Shown piece by piece: positions 8,686 to 16,887 of a stretch of DNA of 64,000 nucleotides. The translations under genes and the position numbers were made by a program. The stretch is from Streptomyces orinoci (GTDB lineage Bacteria; Actinomycetota; Actinomycetes; Streptomycetales; Streptomycetaceae). The notes under the pieces are model-generated. The model was not told the DNA's origin. It did no database searches and saw nothing but the letters and a program-made list of their open reading frames with translations. The stretch is taken from the NCBI RefSeq assembly GCF_003121295.1, contig NZ_PHNC01000006.1, forward strand, positions 1-64,000, in the 5' to 3' direction. Positions within the stretch are counted from its first letter, which is position 1, and every line of letters starts with the position of its first letter.

Positions 8686-8982
8686 TCACCCGGCGCTCTC
8701 CCCGGCGGGCTCACCCGATTCGGCTGAGGCGACGTCACGGCAGTAGGGCACATCCCCGGTATTGCGCACATAGCGGGCCGCCACCCATGCCTGGCGCTCC
8801 CGCAACAGGTACCAGATGTCATTGCCGTCAATGTTCTGCGCCCGCACCTTGCAGCGCAGGGCCACCTCCGCGTTGTGCCCGAGGTGGCCGACCACGGCGG
8901 AATCGGTGCTGGGGTACTCGCGTTCATTGACCCCGGTGGGACTGACCACGGTGCCGTAGGGCTGCTGGGGCGTTGCCGGCAT
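8686..8982 (-). CDS. Small SH3-like protein without a signal peptide
   Basis: 98 residues. VVSPTGVNEREYPSTDSAVV begins a bacterial SH3 (SH3b) domain, and GNDIWYLLRERQAWVAARYV near residues 52-71 is its core. The same core, GNDIWYLLAAKPGYVSARYV, occurs in the secreted protein at 16888-17262, so the two are paralogues. This copy starts MPATPQQPYG with no hydrophobic leader and is presumably cytoplasmic. GGAGGCGGAA just before the ATG sets the start. A near-perfect inverted repeat (CTACGCC-GG-GGCGTAG, 9091-9106), about 110 bp upstream, could be an operator. Confidence 0.75.
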   Translation of the reverse strand: MPATPQQPYGTVVSPTGVNEREYPSTDSAVVGHLGHNAEVALRCKVRAQNIDGNDIWYLLRERQAWVAARYVRNTGDVPYCRDVASAESGEPAGESAG

Positions 8983-9191
8983 TTCCGCCTCCGTCGGTGG
9001 TGAGCTCTCAACTGGCCGGTGCGGCCCCGCCGTTCAGCTCCCCGGCCGCCCGGCCTTGAACCTATCGCGCCCGCGCGAAGCATGGGGCGCCTACGCCGGG
9101 GCGTAGGAGAGGCATATGGGCGCACGACCTTGCCCGTTTAAAAGCGGCAGCCAATAAGAGCGGCAGCCCTTGCCGCGACGGCACTTCGCTG

Positions 9192-9415
9192 TCAGACGAC
9201 GCCCGCCGCCTCCTCCCTCGCCTCCCGGGTCGCGCCCTGGCGCCGGGGCAGCAGCAGCGGGGTGGCCGGCAGCAGGACTCCGGCGGCCGTGATCGCCGTG
9301 CGGGCCCCGATGGCGGCGGCGAGCAGGCCCCAGAGGGCGGTCATGGTGGCGATGGCGGCGCTGCTGCTGACCGACCAGGCCGACAGGGTGCGGGCGACCC
9401 GGTCGGAGCCGGTGT
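9192..9415 (-). pseudogene. MFS transporter, C-terminal remnant
   Basis: The reverse strand reads RTLSAWSVSSSAAIATMTAL then WGLLAAAIGARTAITAAGVL and TPLLLPRR up to the stop at 9192. This matches the last two helices and basic tail of DHA3-type MFS exporters. Only about 70 residues are recognisable. Upstream of them the frame diverges and then meets the IS5-type element at 9518. The missing N-terminal part lay on the side where the IS now sits. Confidence 0.55.
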
Positions 9416-9514
9416 GCTCAAGCCGGTAGGTGGCCGGCACCGGGCCGTACAGACCGCAGTGCGGGTGGTACGGGCCTTCGACGAGCCCATCCAGCTCCTC
9501 ACCGGGCCGGACCA

Positions 9515-10437
9515 CTAGGCAGTGTCTGATGGCTCTTTGGTGAGGTCGCGGAGCCAGATCACGATGGCTGCGGTGGCCAGAGTGCCGTGGAAGATGTAGT
9601 CGCGTTTGTCGTATCTGGTCGCGACGGCCCGGTGCTGTTTCAGTTTGCTGACGCAGCGTTCCACGGTGTTGCGAAGGCGGTACTGGGCCTGGTCGAAGGC
9701 CGGAGGGCGTCCTCCGGCCCGGCCTCGCCGGAGGCGGTTGGCCCGCTGGTCGTCCGGTTCGGCGATCGTGGCCTTGATATGGCGTTGTCGCAGGTAACTG
9801 CGGTTGGCGCGGCTGGAGTAGGCCTTGTCGCCGCGGGCCCGGTCCGGGCGGGTGCGCGGGCGCCCGGTCCCGGTGCGTGCCACGTTCAGGGCCTGCATCA
9901 GCGGGATGAACATGGGGCTGTCCCCGCGCTGGCCGGGTGAGGTCAGCCAGACCAGGGGCCGGCAGCGGTCGTCGGCCAGCAGGTGGACCTTGCAGGTCAG
10001 TCCGCCCCGGGAGCGTCCCAGGGCCTCACGCCCCTCCGCATCCTCACGGGCGCCGCCCCTTTTTGCGGGTGGTCGGCCGGGGGCCGGCGGGGTGCCCCGG
10101 CCGCGTGCTGGTGGGCCCGGCAGGTGGTGGAATCGGCGTTGACGGCCCAGGAGCCGTCCGCATCCCGGGCGGTGGCGTCGGCGTCTGCTTGCAGTGCGCG
10201 CAGGATCTTCGACCAGGTGCCGTCGGCCGACCAGCGGCGGTGGCGCTCGTACACGGTCTGCCAGGGACCGTAGCGTTCGGGCAGGTCACGCCAGGGAATC
10301 CCGGTCCGGGTTCGGTAGAGCACTCCGTTGACCACCGTGCGGTGATCGGCCCACCGCCCACCCGGCCCACCTACTTCAGGCAGCAGCGGAGCGATACGTT
10401 CCCATTGAGCGTTGGTCAGTTCATGCCGCCGCACCAT
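9515..10437 (-). CDS. IS5-family transposase made by -1 frameshift (OrfA/OrfB)
   Basis: OrfA starts at ATG 10437 (MVRRHELTNAQWERIAPLLP) and contains the first catalytic Asp (NADSTTCRAHQH). It would stop near 9997. At a five-A run (10060-10064; codons CAA AAA GGG) a -1 slip joins it to a frame reading GGAREDAEGREALGRSRGGL, KVHLLADD, ARGDKAYSS (second Asp) and NTVERCVSKLKQHRAVATRY (Glu). This gives an uninterrupted transposase of about 307 residues with a complete DDE triad, which suggests the element could still be active. The stop TAG is partly supplied by the flanking target sequence. Confidence 0.85.
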
Positions 10438-10500
10438 GCAAGGCTCCTGCCCGCAACGGCGACAGATCCACCGCACAGGCAAGAGCCATCAGACACTGCC
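9518..10500 (-). mobile_element. Intact IS5-family insertion sequence
   Basis: The ends are perfect 20-bp inverted repeats: GGCAGTGTCTGATGGCTCTT at 9518-9537 and its complement at 10481-10500. CTAG occurs at both junctions (9515-9518 and 10500-10503), so the target duplication is TA or CTAG; the exact boundary is ambiguous by a base. The element is about 983 bp. OrfA and OrfB are joined by a programmed -1 frameshift, as in the IS427/IS1031-type groups of IS5. It separates an MFS remnant on one side from a LysR-type remnant on the other. Confidence 0.9.
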
Positions 10501-10504
10501 TAGC

Positions 10505-10690
10505 CGGCCGCCGCCCGCGGGGTCAGGCCGGCCGGGCTCGTCGGGCACCGGATCTGGATGCCGGGCATCGTTCCCGGTACCGAGTGGGCCGCCTACTATG
10601 ACGCCCTTGCCGCCGCCTTTGGGCTTACCATCGAGGTCACCGGCCCGGGCCCGCCGGAACCCGCCCGCCGGCTCCTGAGGGCCGGGCGGA
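10505..10690 (+). pseudogene. LysR-type regulator, effector-domain fragment
   Basis: The forward strand reads GLVGHRIWMPGIVPGTEWAA then YYDALAAAFGLTIEVTGPG, which resembles the start of the substrate-binding domain of LysR regulators found beside MFS genes. About 45 residues are recognisable. The helix-turn-helix end would lie where the IS now is, and the C-terminal end is also missing. Confidence 0.45.
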
Positions 10691-10733
10691 TGCCGTCAGC
10701 CCCTCGGAGCTGTCGGCCGCCCGGCCCGCTCGT

Positions 10734-11231
10734 TCACTCTCCTTCGTAGGCGGACCTCAGCCCCTGCACATCGATCTTCTTCATGCCGAGCATGGCCTGC
10801 ATCGCGCGAGCGGCCCCCTCCTTGTCGGGGCCACCGAGGATCTCCGGCAGCTGGCGCGGAACGATCTGCCAGGACAGCCCGTACTTGTCCTTCAGCCAGG
10901 CACACGGGCCCTCTTGGCCGCCGTCCGCGGTGAGGGCCGACCAGAAGCGGTCAACTTCCTCCTGCCCGTCGCAGTCCACCGACAGGGAGACGGCCTCATT
11001 GAAGGTGAACCCCCGGTCGCCGCCGTTGAGCGCGACAAACTGCTGGCCCGCCAGCTCGAAGACCACGGTCATGACCGTGCCGGGCTTGCCGGGGCTGTCC
11101 TCGGTGTAGAGGGTCTTGTCCACGATGCGGGAGTCGCCGCCGAAGACGGAGACATAGAACTCCGCCGCCTCCTCGGCCTGGTCCGTGAACCACAAAAAGG
11201 TCGTGATCTTCTGCTTCATCCGTGCGGTCAT
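10734..11231 (-). CDS. PhnB-like VOC-superfamily protein
   Basis: 165 residues. The start KQKITTFLWFTDQAEEAAEF and YVSVFGGDSRIVDK, with later FTFNEAVSLSVDCDGQEEV and GWLKDKYGLSWQIVP-type sequence (here AWLKDKYGLSWQIVP), match the PhnB/3-demethylubiquinone-type glyoxalase-fold family. It consists of paired beta-alpha-beta-beta-beta modules, usually a dimeric metal-binding or ligand-binding protein. The biological substrate is unknown. ATG 11231 is chosen because it follows AGAAAGGCTCAGAC and begins the conserved region; the frame stays open further upstream. Confidence 0.82.
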   Translation of the reverse strand: MTARMKQKITTFLWFTDQAEEAAEFYVSVFGGDSRIVDKTLYTEDSPGKPGTVMTVVFELAGQQFVALNGGDRGFTFNEAVSLSVDCDGQEEVDRFWSALTADGGQEGPCAWLKDKYGLSWQIVPRQLPEILGGPDKEGAARAMQAMLGMKKIDVQGLRSAYEGE

Positions 11232-11392
11232 GTCTGAGCCTTTCTGAGCTGCCCGAGCCGTGGGGCCGAGGACGAGCGCTCGTCTCCGGTAGCTCTTCCT
11301 CGACGGCATGACCGCATCGTCCCAGCGGCAGGCGGTGTCTGTAAGCAGAACGGCCGGTGTCGTCCCGCCCGGACCGGCCCGGATCCGCTCTT

Positions 11393-12250
11393 TCAGCAGG
11401 ATTCGAAGACATAGCCCGCACTGCCCGCCGGGCTGACCTCCCGGTCGCGCAGGGTGATGGACAATTCGCTGCCCCAGGCCTGGCAGGCGGCGGTGAAGTC
11501 CTTCTTCGCATACTCGATGTCGAAGACCTTCCCGCCGTAGGCGTCACCGAAGTCGGGGCACTCCTTGTAACGTCCGCATTCTTCGGTTACGGCGAAATCG
11601 AAGCCGATGCGGGTGCGTTGGGGCAGCAGGCCGGCGGTGTTCTTCTGGGCGACGGCCAGGTGCCGTTGGTGCGCCCGGAGGGCCAGGAGCCGGGCGAAGG
11701 CGGCCGCGTCCCGGGAGGTGAGCTTGCCTTCGGACCGCTCATAGGAATCCAGGTTGTCCGGCTCCACCGCGTCGAAGTGAGCGGCGGCACAACCGTCGAT
11801 CCATGGGCCGATGACACCCATCAGGGCCTCGCGCTTGGCGGCGGTGGAGATGTCCAGCAGGGGCTCGTCCCAGTCCTTGTCGATGACCAGGTCTCCGTCG
11901 TCGTTCTTCAGCAGCAGATCGGGATGATGCTTCCGCCACCAGCCGATGGCCTCGCCGGGCTGCGACTGGAAGGCATTGACATAGCAAATGTTGTAGAGCC
12001 CGGCGGCGGGCTTGGATTCACGGTCGCGGGAGACCGCCTGCACCTTGCCCGCGGGCGGATAGGCACCGCCGAGTTGGTAGTCGAAGACGGCATTCGGACT
12101 CGGCAGCCGGACCTTCGCCGGAGTGTCGGTTCCGCCCGCCGGAGGATCGTCGTCCTGCCGCGATCCGGTAGTGGAAGCGGAACAAGCCGTGATGAGGGCC
12201 GTGCACAACACCATGGCGGCGAAAGCGGCGCGGGAAGGGAGAAGTTTCAC
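11393..12250 (-). CDS. Lipoprotein with GH114-like (endo-alpha-1,4-polygalactosaminidase) domain
   Basis: 285 residues. The leader MKLLPSRAAFAAMVLC ending LITAC (C23) is a lipobox, so the protein should be lipid-anchored outside the membrane. The mature part reads VFDYQLGGAYPP, AGLYNICYVNAFQSQP, PLLDISTAAKREALMGVIGP and FDAVEPDNLDSYE, then IGFDFAVTEECGRY; this is the TIM-barrel pattern of the GH114/TM1410 family. Acidic residues in DAVEPDN and VTEEC are candidate catalytic residues. Family members cleave alpha-1,4-galactosaminogalactan. Streptomyces copies are common but mostly uncharacterised. Confidence 0.82.
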   Translation of the reverse strand: MKLLPSRAAFAAMVLCTALITACSASTTGSRQDDDPPAGGTDTPAKVRLPSPNAVFDYQLGGAYPPAGKVQAVSRDRESKPAAGLYNICYVNAFQSQPGEAIGWWRKHHPDLLLKNDDGDLVIDKDWDEPLLDISTAAKREALMGVIGPWIDGCAAAHFDAVEPDNLDSYERSEGKLTSRDAAAFARLLALRAHQRHLAVAQKNTAGLLPQRTRIGFDFAVTEECGRYKECPDFGDAYGGKVFDIEYAKKDFTAACQAWGSELSITLRDREVSPAGSAGYVFESC

Positions 12251-12305
12251 GAAGTCACCTTATGTTCCGGCCGCTTTACGGGGCCGCCGGTGCCCTGGCC
12301 GGACC

Positions 12306-12344
12306 GGGACCGGCGACGGTGCGTCAGGCACCGCCACCGGTCCC
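12306..12344 (-). terminator. Strong hairpin terminator after the DMT gene
   Basis: GGGACCGG, CGGTGC, loop GTCAG, GCACCG and CCGGTCCC form a long stem with one small symmetric internal loop (CGA/CCA). It lies 9 nt beyond the stop of the DMT transporter and would end the thioesterase-dehydrogenase-exporter transcript. Confidence 0.6.
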
Positions 12345-12352
12345 CACCCCGC

Positions 12353-13297
12353 TCAAGTGCGGTCTGCCGCCGGCAATGAGCTGTCAGCCGCGATCACCGG
12401 GGCCCGTTCGGCGCGAGGCGGTCTGCTGCTGCGGTTGAAGGCGGTGATCGAGACCACGATGACCGCGAATCCGATGACCTCCGATACGGTCGGGCGCTGG
12501 CCCAGTACCGGCCAGGCGATCAGCCCGGCGGCGATCGGCACACCGTAGAAGTACGAGGCCACCCGGTCCGCGCTCTCCGAACGCATCAGGATGAACAGCA
12601 GGCTGAGCGCACCGATCGACACCCCCACCGACATCCATAGCTCCGAGAGCAGAAACTTCGGGGTCCACCGGATATCGCCCTTCTCAAAGAGAAGTGCTCC
12701 GGCCAGCATCACCACGGCCGATGACCCGGATTGCACACATCCATTGACCAAGGGGTGGGCACCGGGGTTCTTGACCTGGTAGTAGAACTGTCCGGTGGAC
12801 AGGCCCGCCAGGCCCAGGAAACCGAAGGCGACATTGGCCGGGGTGAGCCCCGATGACGACTCCAGGCCCCGGTACACCGTGATGGCGACCCCGAGCACCC
12901 CGCCGATCAGCGACAGCACCGACAGCAGCCGGACCTTGCGCGAGGTCACGACCGACACCATCAGCCATACCAGAATGGGCTGCAGGGCGATGATCAACGC
13001 CGAGACCGCAGGCGTCATTCCGCGGTAGAGCGCGTAGAACACCCCTACCGAGAACACCCCTTGCAGCAGGATGCCGCTGAGGATGAGGTGGAGATAGCCC
13101 GAGCGCGGCCAGTCGATCCTCAAGCACATGATGAGGGCGAACAGCACAACCGCGGTCGCGCCGAACCGGATGGCCAGATAGTAGAGCGGCTCTGCATAGG
13201 GCAGGCCATAGCGGCCGCCCACAAAGCCCGATCCATAGATGGTGACAAACGCTAAGGCGATCAGCGAGACCTTGAGACTCTTGTTGGCGCCTGCCAC
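12353..13297 (-). CDS. EamA/DMT-family exporter with a TTA codon
   Basis: 314 residues with ten hydrophobic segments arranged as two EamA repeats (first about 12-140, second about 160-295). Typical pieces are GSGFVGGRYGLPYAEPLYYL, YALYRGMTPAVSALIIAL and SYFYGVPIAAGLIAW. DMT proteins export amino acids and other metabolites. The GTG start at 13297 overlaps the stop of the acyl-CoA dehydrogenase by one base (TAGTG), so the two are translationally coupled. Leu15 is TTA (13253-13255), which predicts bldA dependence and hence expression tied to development or secondary metabolism. A strong terminator follows. Confidence 0.87.
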   Translation of the reverse strand: MAGANKSLKVSLIALAFVTIYGSGFVGGRYGLPYAEPLYYLAIRFGATAVVLFALIMCLRIDWPRSGYLHLILSGILLQGVFSVGVFYALYRGMTPAVSALIIALQPILVWLMVSVVTSRKVRLLSVLSLIGGVLGVAITVYRGLESSSGLTPANVAFGFLGLAGLSTGQFYYQVKNPGAHPLVNGCVQSGSSAVVMLAGALLFEKGDIRWTPKFLLSELWMSVGVSIGALSLLFILMRSESADRVASYFYGVPIAAGLIAWPVLGQRPTVSEVIGFAVIVVSITAFNRSSRPPRAERAPVIAADSSLPAADRT

Positions 13298-14829
13298 TAG
13301 TGCACGCCTGCCTTGGAGTTGACCGTGACCATGGTGGTGTGCGCCCGCATCGCCTCCGGCTCCGCCCCGGTCCCGGCGAGCCGGCCGGCCAGCTCGTACT
13401 CATTGACCAGGGCGACGATCTCGTTCTTCAACACCGCGATCGCCTTGGGGTAGTCGGCCTCGTCCACGGCGAGCCGGGCACTGGGCGCGGCCGCCCCGGA
13501 CGACTTCTGCAGCATGCTGATGCCATACATTCTGGAGAGAATGCGCCCGAGGATCACAATCCTGTCCTGGGACGGCGCATCGGTGAGATGGCTGAGATTG
13601 ATGTCGGTGAGGAGGAAGAACGCGTCTTCCAGATACCCGAACCGGCCGATGAACTCCAGCGGCGACCGGAGCCCGGACTGCTGGAACCGGCGCAGGAACA
13701 GGTTCGCCAGATGCTGGCAGAGCAGGTCGTTGGTGCCATCGAAGACGGTGTAGACGCGAGCGTCGAGAAGGGCATACGCGGCGATGTTGTCCGGCGCGCC
13801 CATCCGGTACCCTTCCCCACCGCACAGTTGCTGGTAGTCGATGGCCGATTCCAGCATCAGTTCCGAGGACAGCACCTTGGTCGCCAGCGAGGCGAACATG
13901 CTGTTCTCCAGGTCCGTGTAGTAGTCCTCGTCCAGCATCAGATGCCGGTAAAGGGCGTTGCAGACAACGTAGTTCTGCCTGATGCGGCTGACCTTGTACC
14001 GCACATAGTCGATGTCGTGCAGGGTGCCGTCACCGATCTTTCTGGTGCTGACATGGCGCAGCGCTTCGGTGCTCAGCCGGCGCAGGAATCCGCTGGCCAT
14101 GGCGGCCTTGCTGAACCGGGACGCGCACAGGATCTCGGCGGCGTCGCCCAGGCTCTCCCTGGTCTTGTTGAGCCGGTAGTGGCGCGGCACCCGCAGATCC
14201 AGGGTGTTCAGGCCGTATCCGAGGTTCTTCAGCCCCAGGCTGTCATAGACCTCGGTGGTCACAAATCCGCCGTCGGACCGCTTATGGGCGAAGTAGGCGA
14301 ACTCCTTGCGCTCCGGGTGCTTGGCACAGACGATCCACCAGTCCGCCTGTTCGCTGAATGCCTGCCAGTGCTTGGTCCCGGTGATCCGGTACCCGTCGCC
14401 GTCCTCGTGGTAAGTGGTCTGCATCCGCGCGAGGTTGGAGCCGCTGCTCGGTTCGGTGAAGGCCAGCCCGCCGATGACGGGGTTGTCGAGGAAGTCCTCG
14501 AAGACCTCCTTCTTCAGCGCGTCATCACCGCTGGCCGCCACATTGCGGAGAAAGAGAACCGTGACGATCATTGTGTACATGCCCATGGGCAGATTGCGCT
14601 CGGACATGATCTCGATGATCTCGCACATCTCCCGATGGCTTTCCCGGCCGCCGTACTCGCGTGGGATGGCCGGCAGATATATGCCCAACTCGACCAGCTT
14701 CCGCAGGTTTTCCTTGGACAGCGGCTCCTGCGGAAGCCGCGCGCTGTCGAACTCGTCGATATTGCGCCGGAAGTTGTCCAGGAACTCGGACGAACCCAGG
14801 TCGATCAACAGGTTGCGCGACACACTCAA
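13297..14829 (-). CDS. Acyl-CoA dehydrogenase with altered catalytic residue
   Basis: 510 residues, longer than the usual 380-400. LPAIPREYGG (about 53-62), GLAFTEPSSGSNLARM (FAD and substrate contacts, about 120-135), TGTKHWQAF and CGGEGYRMGAPDN mark the ACAD fold. The usual catalytic loop YEGTNE reads FDGTNDLL here, so Asp replaces the catalytic Glu. The extra C-terminal 110 residues are helical and unassigned. It is the middle gene of a three-gene operon: a hotdog thioesterase ends 41 bp upstream and a DMT exporter overlaps its stop. The arrangement suggests modification of a specific acyl-CoA or acyl-carrier intermediate rather than general beta-oxidation. Confidence 0.85.
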   Translation of the reverse strand: MSVSRNLLIDLGSSEFLDNFRRNIDEFDSARLPQEPLSKENLRKLVELGIYLPAIPREYGGRESHREMCEIIEIMSERNLPMGMYTMIVTVLFLRNVAASGDDALKKEVFEDFLDNPVIGGLAFTEPSSGSNLARMQTTYHEDGDGYRITGTKHWQAFSEQADWWIVCAKHPERKEFAYFAHKRSDGGFVTTEVYDSLGLKNLGYGLNTLDLRVPRHYRLNKTRESLGDAAEILCASRFSKAAMASGFLRRLSTEALRHVSTRKIGDGTLHDIDYVRYKVSRIRQNYVVCNALYRHLMLDEDYYTDLENSMFASLATKVLSSELMLESAIDYQQLCGGEGYRMGAPDNIAAYALLDARVYTVFDGTNDLLCQHLANLFLRRFQQSGLRSPLEFIGRFGYLEDAFFLLTDINLSHLTDAPSQDRIVILGRILSRMYGISMLQKSSGAAAPSARLAVDEADYPKAIAVLKNEIVALVNEYELAGRLAGTGAEPEAMRAHTTMVTVNSKAGVH

Positions 14830-14870
14830 GGCAGTAATCCAATCTCGGCTGACACGGTTGGTCCTGGTGC

Positions 14871-15251
14871 TCAGAGGGCGCTCAGTTCGGCTCGCAGATG
14901 GTCCGGGATACGGGCGGTGGTCTCCCTTTCGTAGTCGAAATGGACCATGACGCAGGTGCCATGGGCGACCTCGGCACCACCCTGCTTGGCAACCTGCTCG
15001 ATGGTGATCGAGGTGGTGCCGACCTTCGCCACCCTGGTCTCGATGACGACGTCATCGGACGCGAAGATCTGCCGGGTGAAGTCAATCTCGTACCGGCGCA
15101 GAATGAGGGCGAGGTCCCGCATATTCGGCTCTTTGCTGAACAGCCGGAAAATGGGCAGCCGGCCGTGCTCGAACCAGACCGGTACCGCCGAGTTTGTGAC
15201 ATGGCCGAGCACATCGACCTCGGAGAAGCGCGGCGAAATCGTCACCTGCAT
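14871..15251 (-). CDS. Hotdog-fold acyl-CoA thioesterase (4HBT type)
   Basis: 126 residues. SPRFSEVDVLGHVTNSAVPV then WFEHGRLPIF matches the 4-hydroxybenzoyl-CoA thioesterase group, with the D-xxGHVxN pattern near residues 13-20 carrying the catalytic Asp/Asn region. FTRQIFASDDVVIETRVAKV and SITIEQVAKQGG are the later strands. It should hydrolyse a CoA or carrier-bound thioester and is the first gene of the thioesterase-dehydrogenase-exporter operon. Confidence 0.85.
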   Translation of the reverse strand: MQVTISPRFSEVDVLGHVTNSAVPVWFEHGRLPIFRLFSKEPNMRDLALILRRYEIDFTRQIFASDDVVIETRVAKVGTTSITIEQVAKQGGAEVAHGTCVMVHFDYERETTARIPDHLRAELSAL

Positions 15252-15630
15252 GCAACCATCCCCCAGTAGCTCGCTTGTTCGATTGATCGACAGTGTCTCA
15301 CCGTCCGCCTCCCATCGGGTGTGACCTCTGACACGACTGTCACCGCGTCAGAAGGCCACCGCCACAAAGCGGAACAGCTTGAACCGCATCGAACACGCCG
15401 CCCGATGCTGGGCGATGGCGGCAAAAGAAGTCAATCGAATTCGAGGGGGCCCCAACCAAGGGCGTGACACGCTCAGTTGGCGACGCGGCCGCGGAGAGGG
15501 GCGGCGCCGGCCGGGTCGGGTCAGGGCGCGGACGGGCCGTCAGGCGGCTCGCCCGGAGGGCGAACACGCGGCGCCAGTAAGGGAGTTCCCGGTAACAAGG
15601 GCCACAACACCATCGCGGGCCCCACCCGAC
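15252..15630. other. Intergenic region upstream of the thioesterase operon
   Basis: About 380 bp without a supportable gene. It holds TGACA-CGAC-TGTCA (15329-15342), a perfect inverted repeat inside GTGAC...GTCAC, about 80 bp upstream of the thioesterase start, which is a candidate operator. The rest shows nothing recognisable. Confidence 0.4.
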
Positions 15631-16797
15631 TCAGCCGGGAAGAATACCGTCCCCGGCGATACCGGAGGCGGTGCGCCACGGTGCCGGACGCAGCAGGCTC
15701 GCGTCCACGGACGCCAGGTCGGGCCGTCCGCAGAGCGCCATGGCGGTCTCCAGCTCGGCACCCAGGATGGACAGCACATCCCGTGCGCCTTCGGCCCCCG
15801 AGACCGCCATGCCCCAGAGGACCGGCCGCCCGACCAGCACCGCCCGGGCTCCGAGCGCCAGGGCGACCATGGCATCCGAGCCGCGGCGGACACCCCCGTC
15901 GATCAGCACCTCGCAGCGCCCCGCCACGGCGGAGACCACCTCGGGAAGCGCGTCAAGTGCCGTGACGGCGCCGTCCAGTTGGCGGCCGCCATGGTTGGAG
16001 ACCACGATCCCGGCCACCCCCAGCTCGGCCGCACGCGCCGCGTCCTCGGAGGTGAGTATGCCCTTCAAAACGATGGGCAGCCGGGTCAGCGAACCCAGCC
16101 AGGCCAGATCGTCCCAGGTGAAGGCCGGGTCGATGCGCCCGGCCACTCGGTGGGCCAGCTCGGTTGACGAACCGTCGGCGGGGCCCTCGGCGAAGTTGGC
16201 CGGTGCCAGCCCTGGCGGCAGGGCGAAGGTGTTCCGCAGATCCCGGGCACGGCGTGCCTGGACCGGGGCGTCCACGGTGACCACAAGTGCCTGATATCCG
16301 GCCGCCTCGGCCCTCTTGACCAGGTCCTCGCTGACGGCGCGGTCCCGGAAGACATACAGCTGCATCCACAGCGGGCCCCGGGCCACCCGCGCGATGTCTT
16401 CCAGCCGGGTGGTGGCGAAGGTGCTGACCACCATCAGCGCGCCCACCTCTCCCGCGGCACGGGCACACGCCAACTCTGCCTCAGGAGTGACCAGTCCATG
16501 GAAGGCGGTGGGGGCCACCGCGATGGGCAGGGCGACCGGGGAGCCCAGCAGCGTGGTGCGCATATCGCAGCGCGAGACATCGACCAGGACGCGCGGGCGC
16601 AGCCGGTAGTGGCGGTAACCGGCGAGGTTCTCCCGCAGCGTTGCCTCATCGCCGCTGCCGCCGTCGATGTAATCCCAGGCCGAGGGTTCGACCAGGGGAC
16701 GCGCGGCAGCGTGATAGTCGTCCACCGTGACCTTGCTCCGGCCACCGGACCCGGGAGAGTTGACCTCAGACACGCTGATCACCTCATCAGGCCCCAC
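15631..16797 (-). CDS. FMN-dependent alpha-hydroxyacid oxidase/dehydrogenase
   Basis: 388 residues with the lactate/glycolate/mandelate oxidase fold. YHAAARPLVEPSAWDYIDGG (about 28-47), PIAVAPTAFHGLVTPEAEL (about 91-109) and MVVSTFATTRLEDIA line the FMN site. VLKGILTSEDAARAAELGVA has the FMN lysine, and IVVSNHGGRQLDG contains the catalytic His and substrate Arg. VLIDGGVRRGSDAMVALALG binds the FMN phosphate. It oxidises an L-2-hydroxyacid to the 2-oxoacid; the natural substrate and electron acceptor cannot be assigned. No linked pathway genes are evident. Confidence 0.9.
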   Translation of the reverse strand: MGPDEVISVSEVNSPGSGGRSKVTVDDYHAAARPLVEPSAWDYIDGGSGDEATLRENLAGYRHYRLRPRVLVDVSRCDMRTTLLGSPVALPIAVAPTAFHGLVTPEAELACARAAGEVGALMVVSTFATTRLEDIARVARGPLWMQLYVFRDRAVSEDLVKRAEAAGYQALVVTVDAPVQARRARDLRNTFALPPGLAPANFAEGPADGSSTELAHRVAGRIDPAFTWDDLAWLGSLTRLPIVLKGILTSEDAARAAELGVAGIVVSNHGGRQLDGAVTALDALPEVVSAVAGRCEVLIDGGVRRGSDAMVALALGARAVLVGRPVLWGMAVSGAEGARDVLSILGAELETAMALCGRPDLASVDASLLRPAPWRTASGIAGDGILPG

Positions 16798-16836
16798 GGG
16801 CTGCGGACAAGCCCGGTTCCGGCCAGCCGGCGGAAG

Positions 16837-16870
16837 AGGGCCCCGCTCCCCGTCCGGTGAGCGGAGCCCC
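16837..16870 (-). terminator. Terminator after the secreted SH3 gene
   Basis: AGGGCCCCGCTC (16837-16848) and GAGCGGAGCCCC (16859-16870) form a stem of about 11 bp with one wobble, 18 nt beyond the stop of the SH3 gene on the same strand. Confidence 0.5.
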
Positions 16871-16887
16871 TTCCCACCGCTTGCTTC

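Noticed and set aside
9091..9106. CTACGCC-GG-GGCGTAG as a terminator
   Set aside because: A 2-nt loop is too tight for an RNA hairpin; it is more likely a DNA palindrome upstream of the SH3 gene, and is noted there only.
13300..14934. A long forward frame opposite the acyl-CoA dehydrogenase
   Set aside because: No domain and antisense-type composition.
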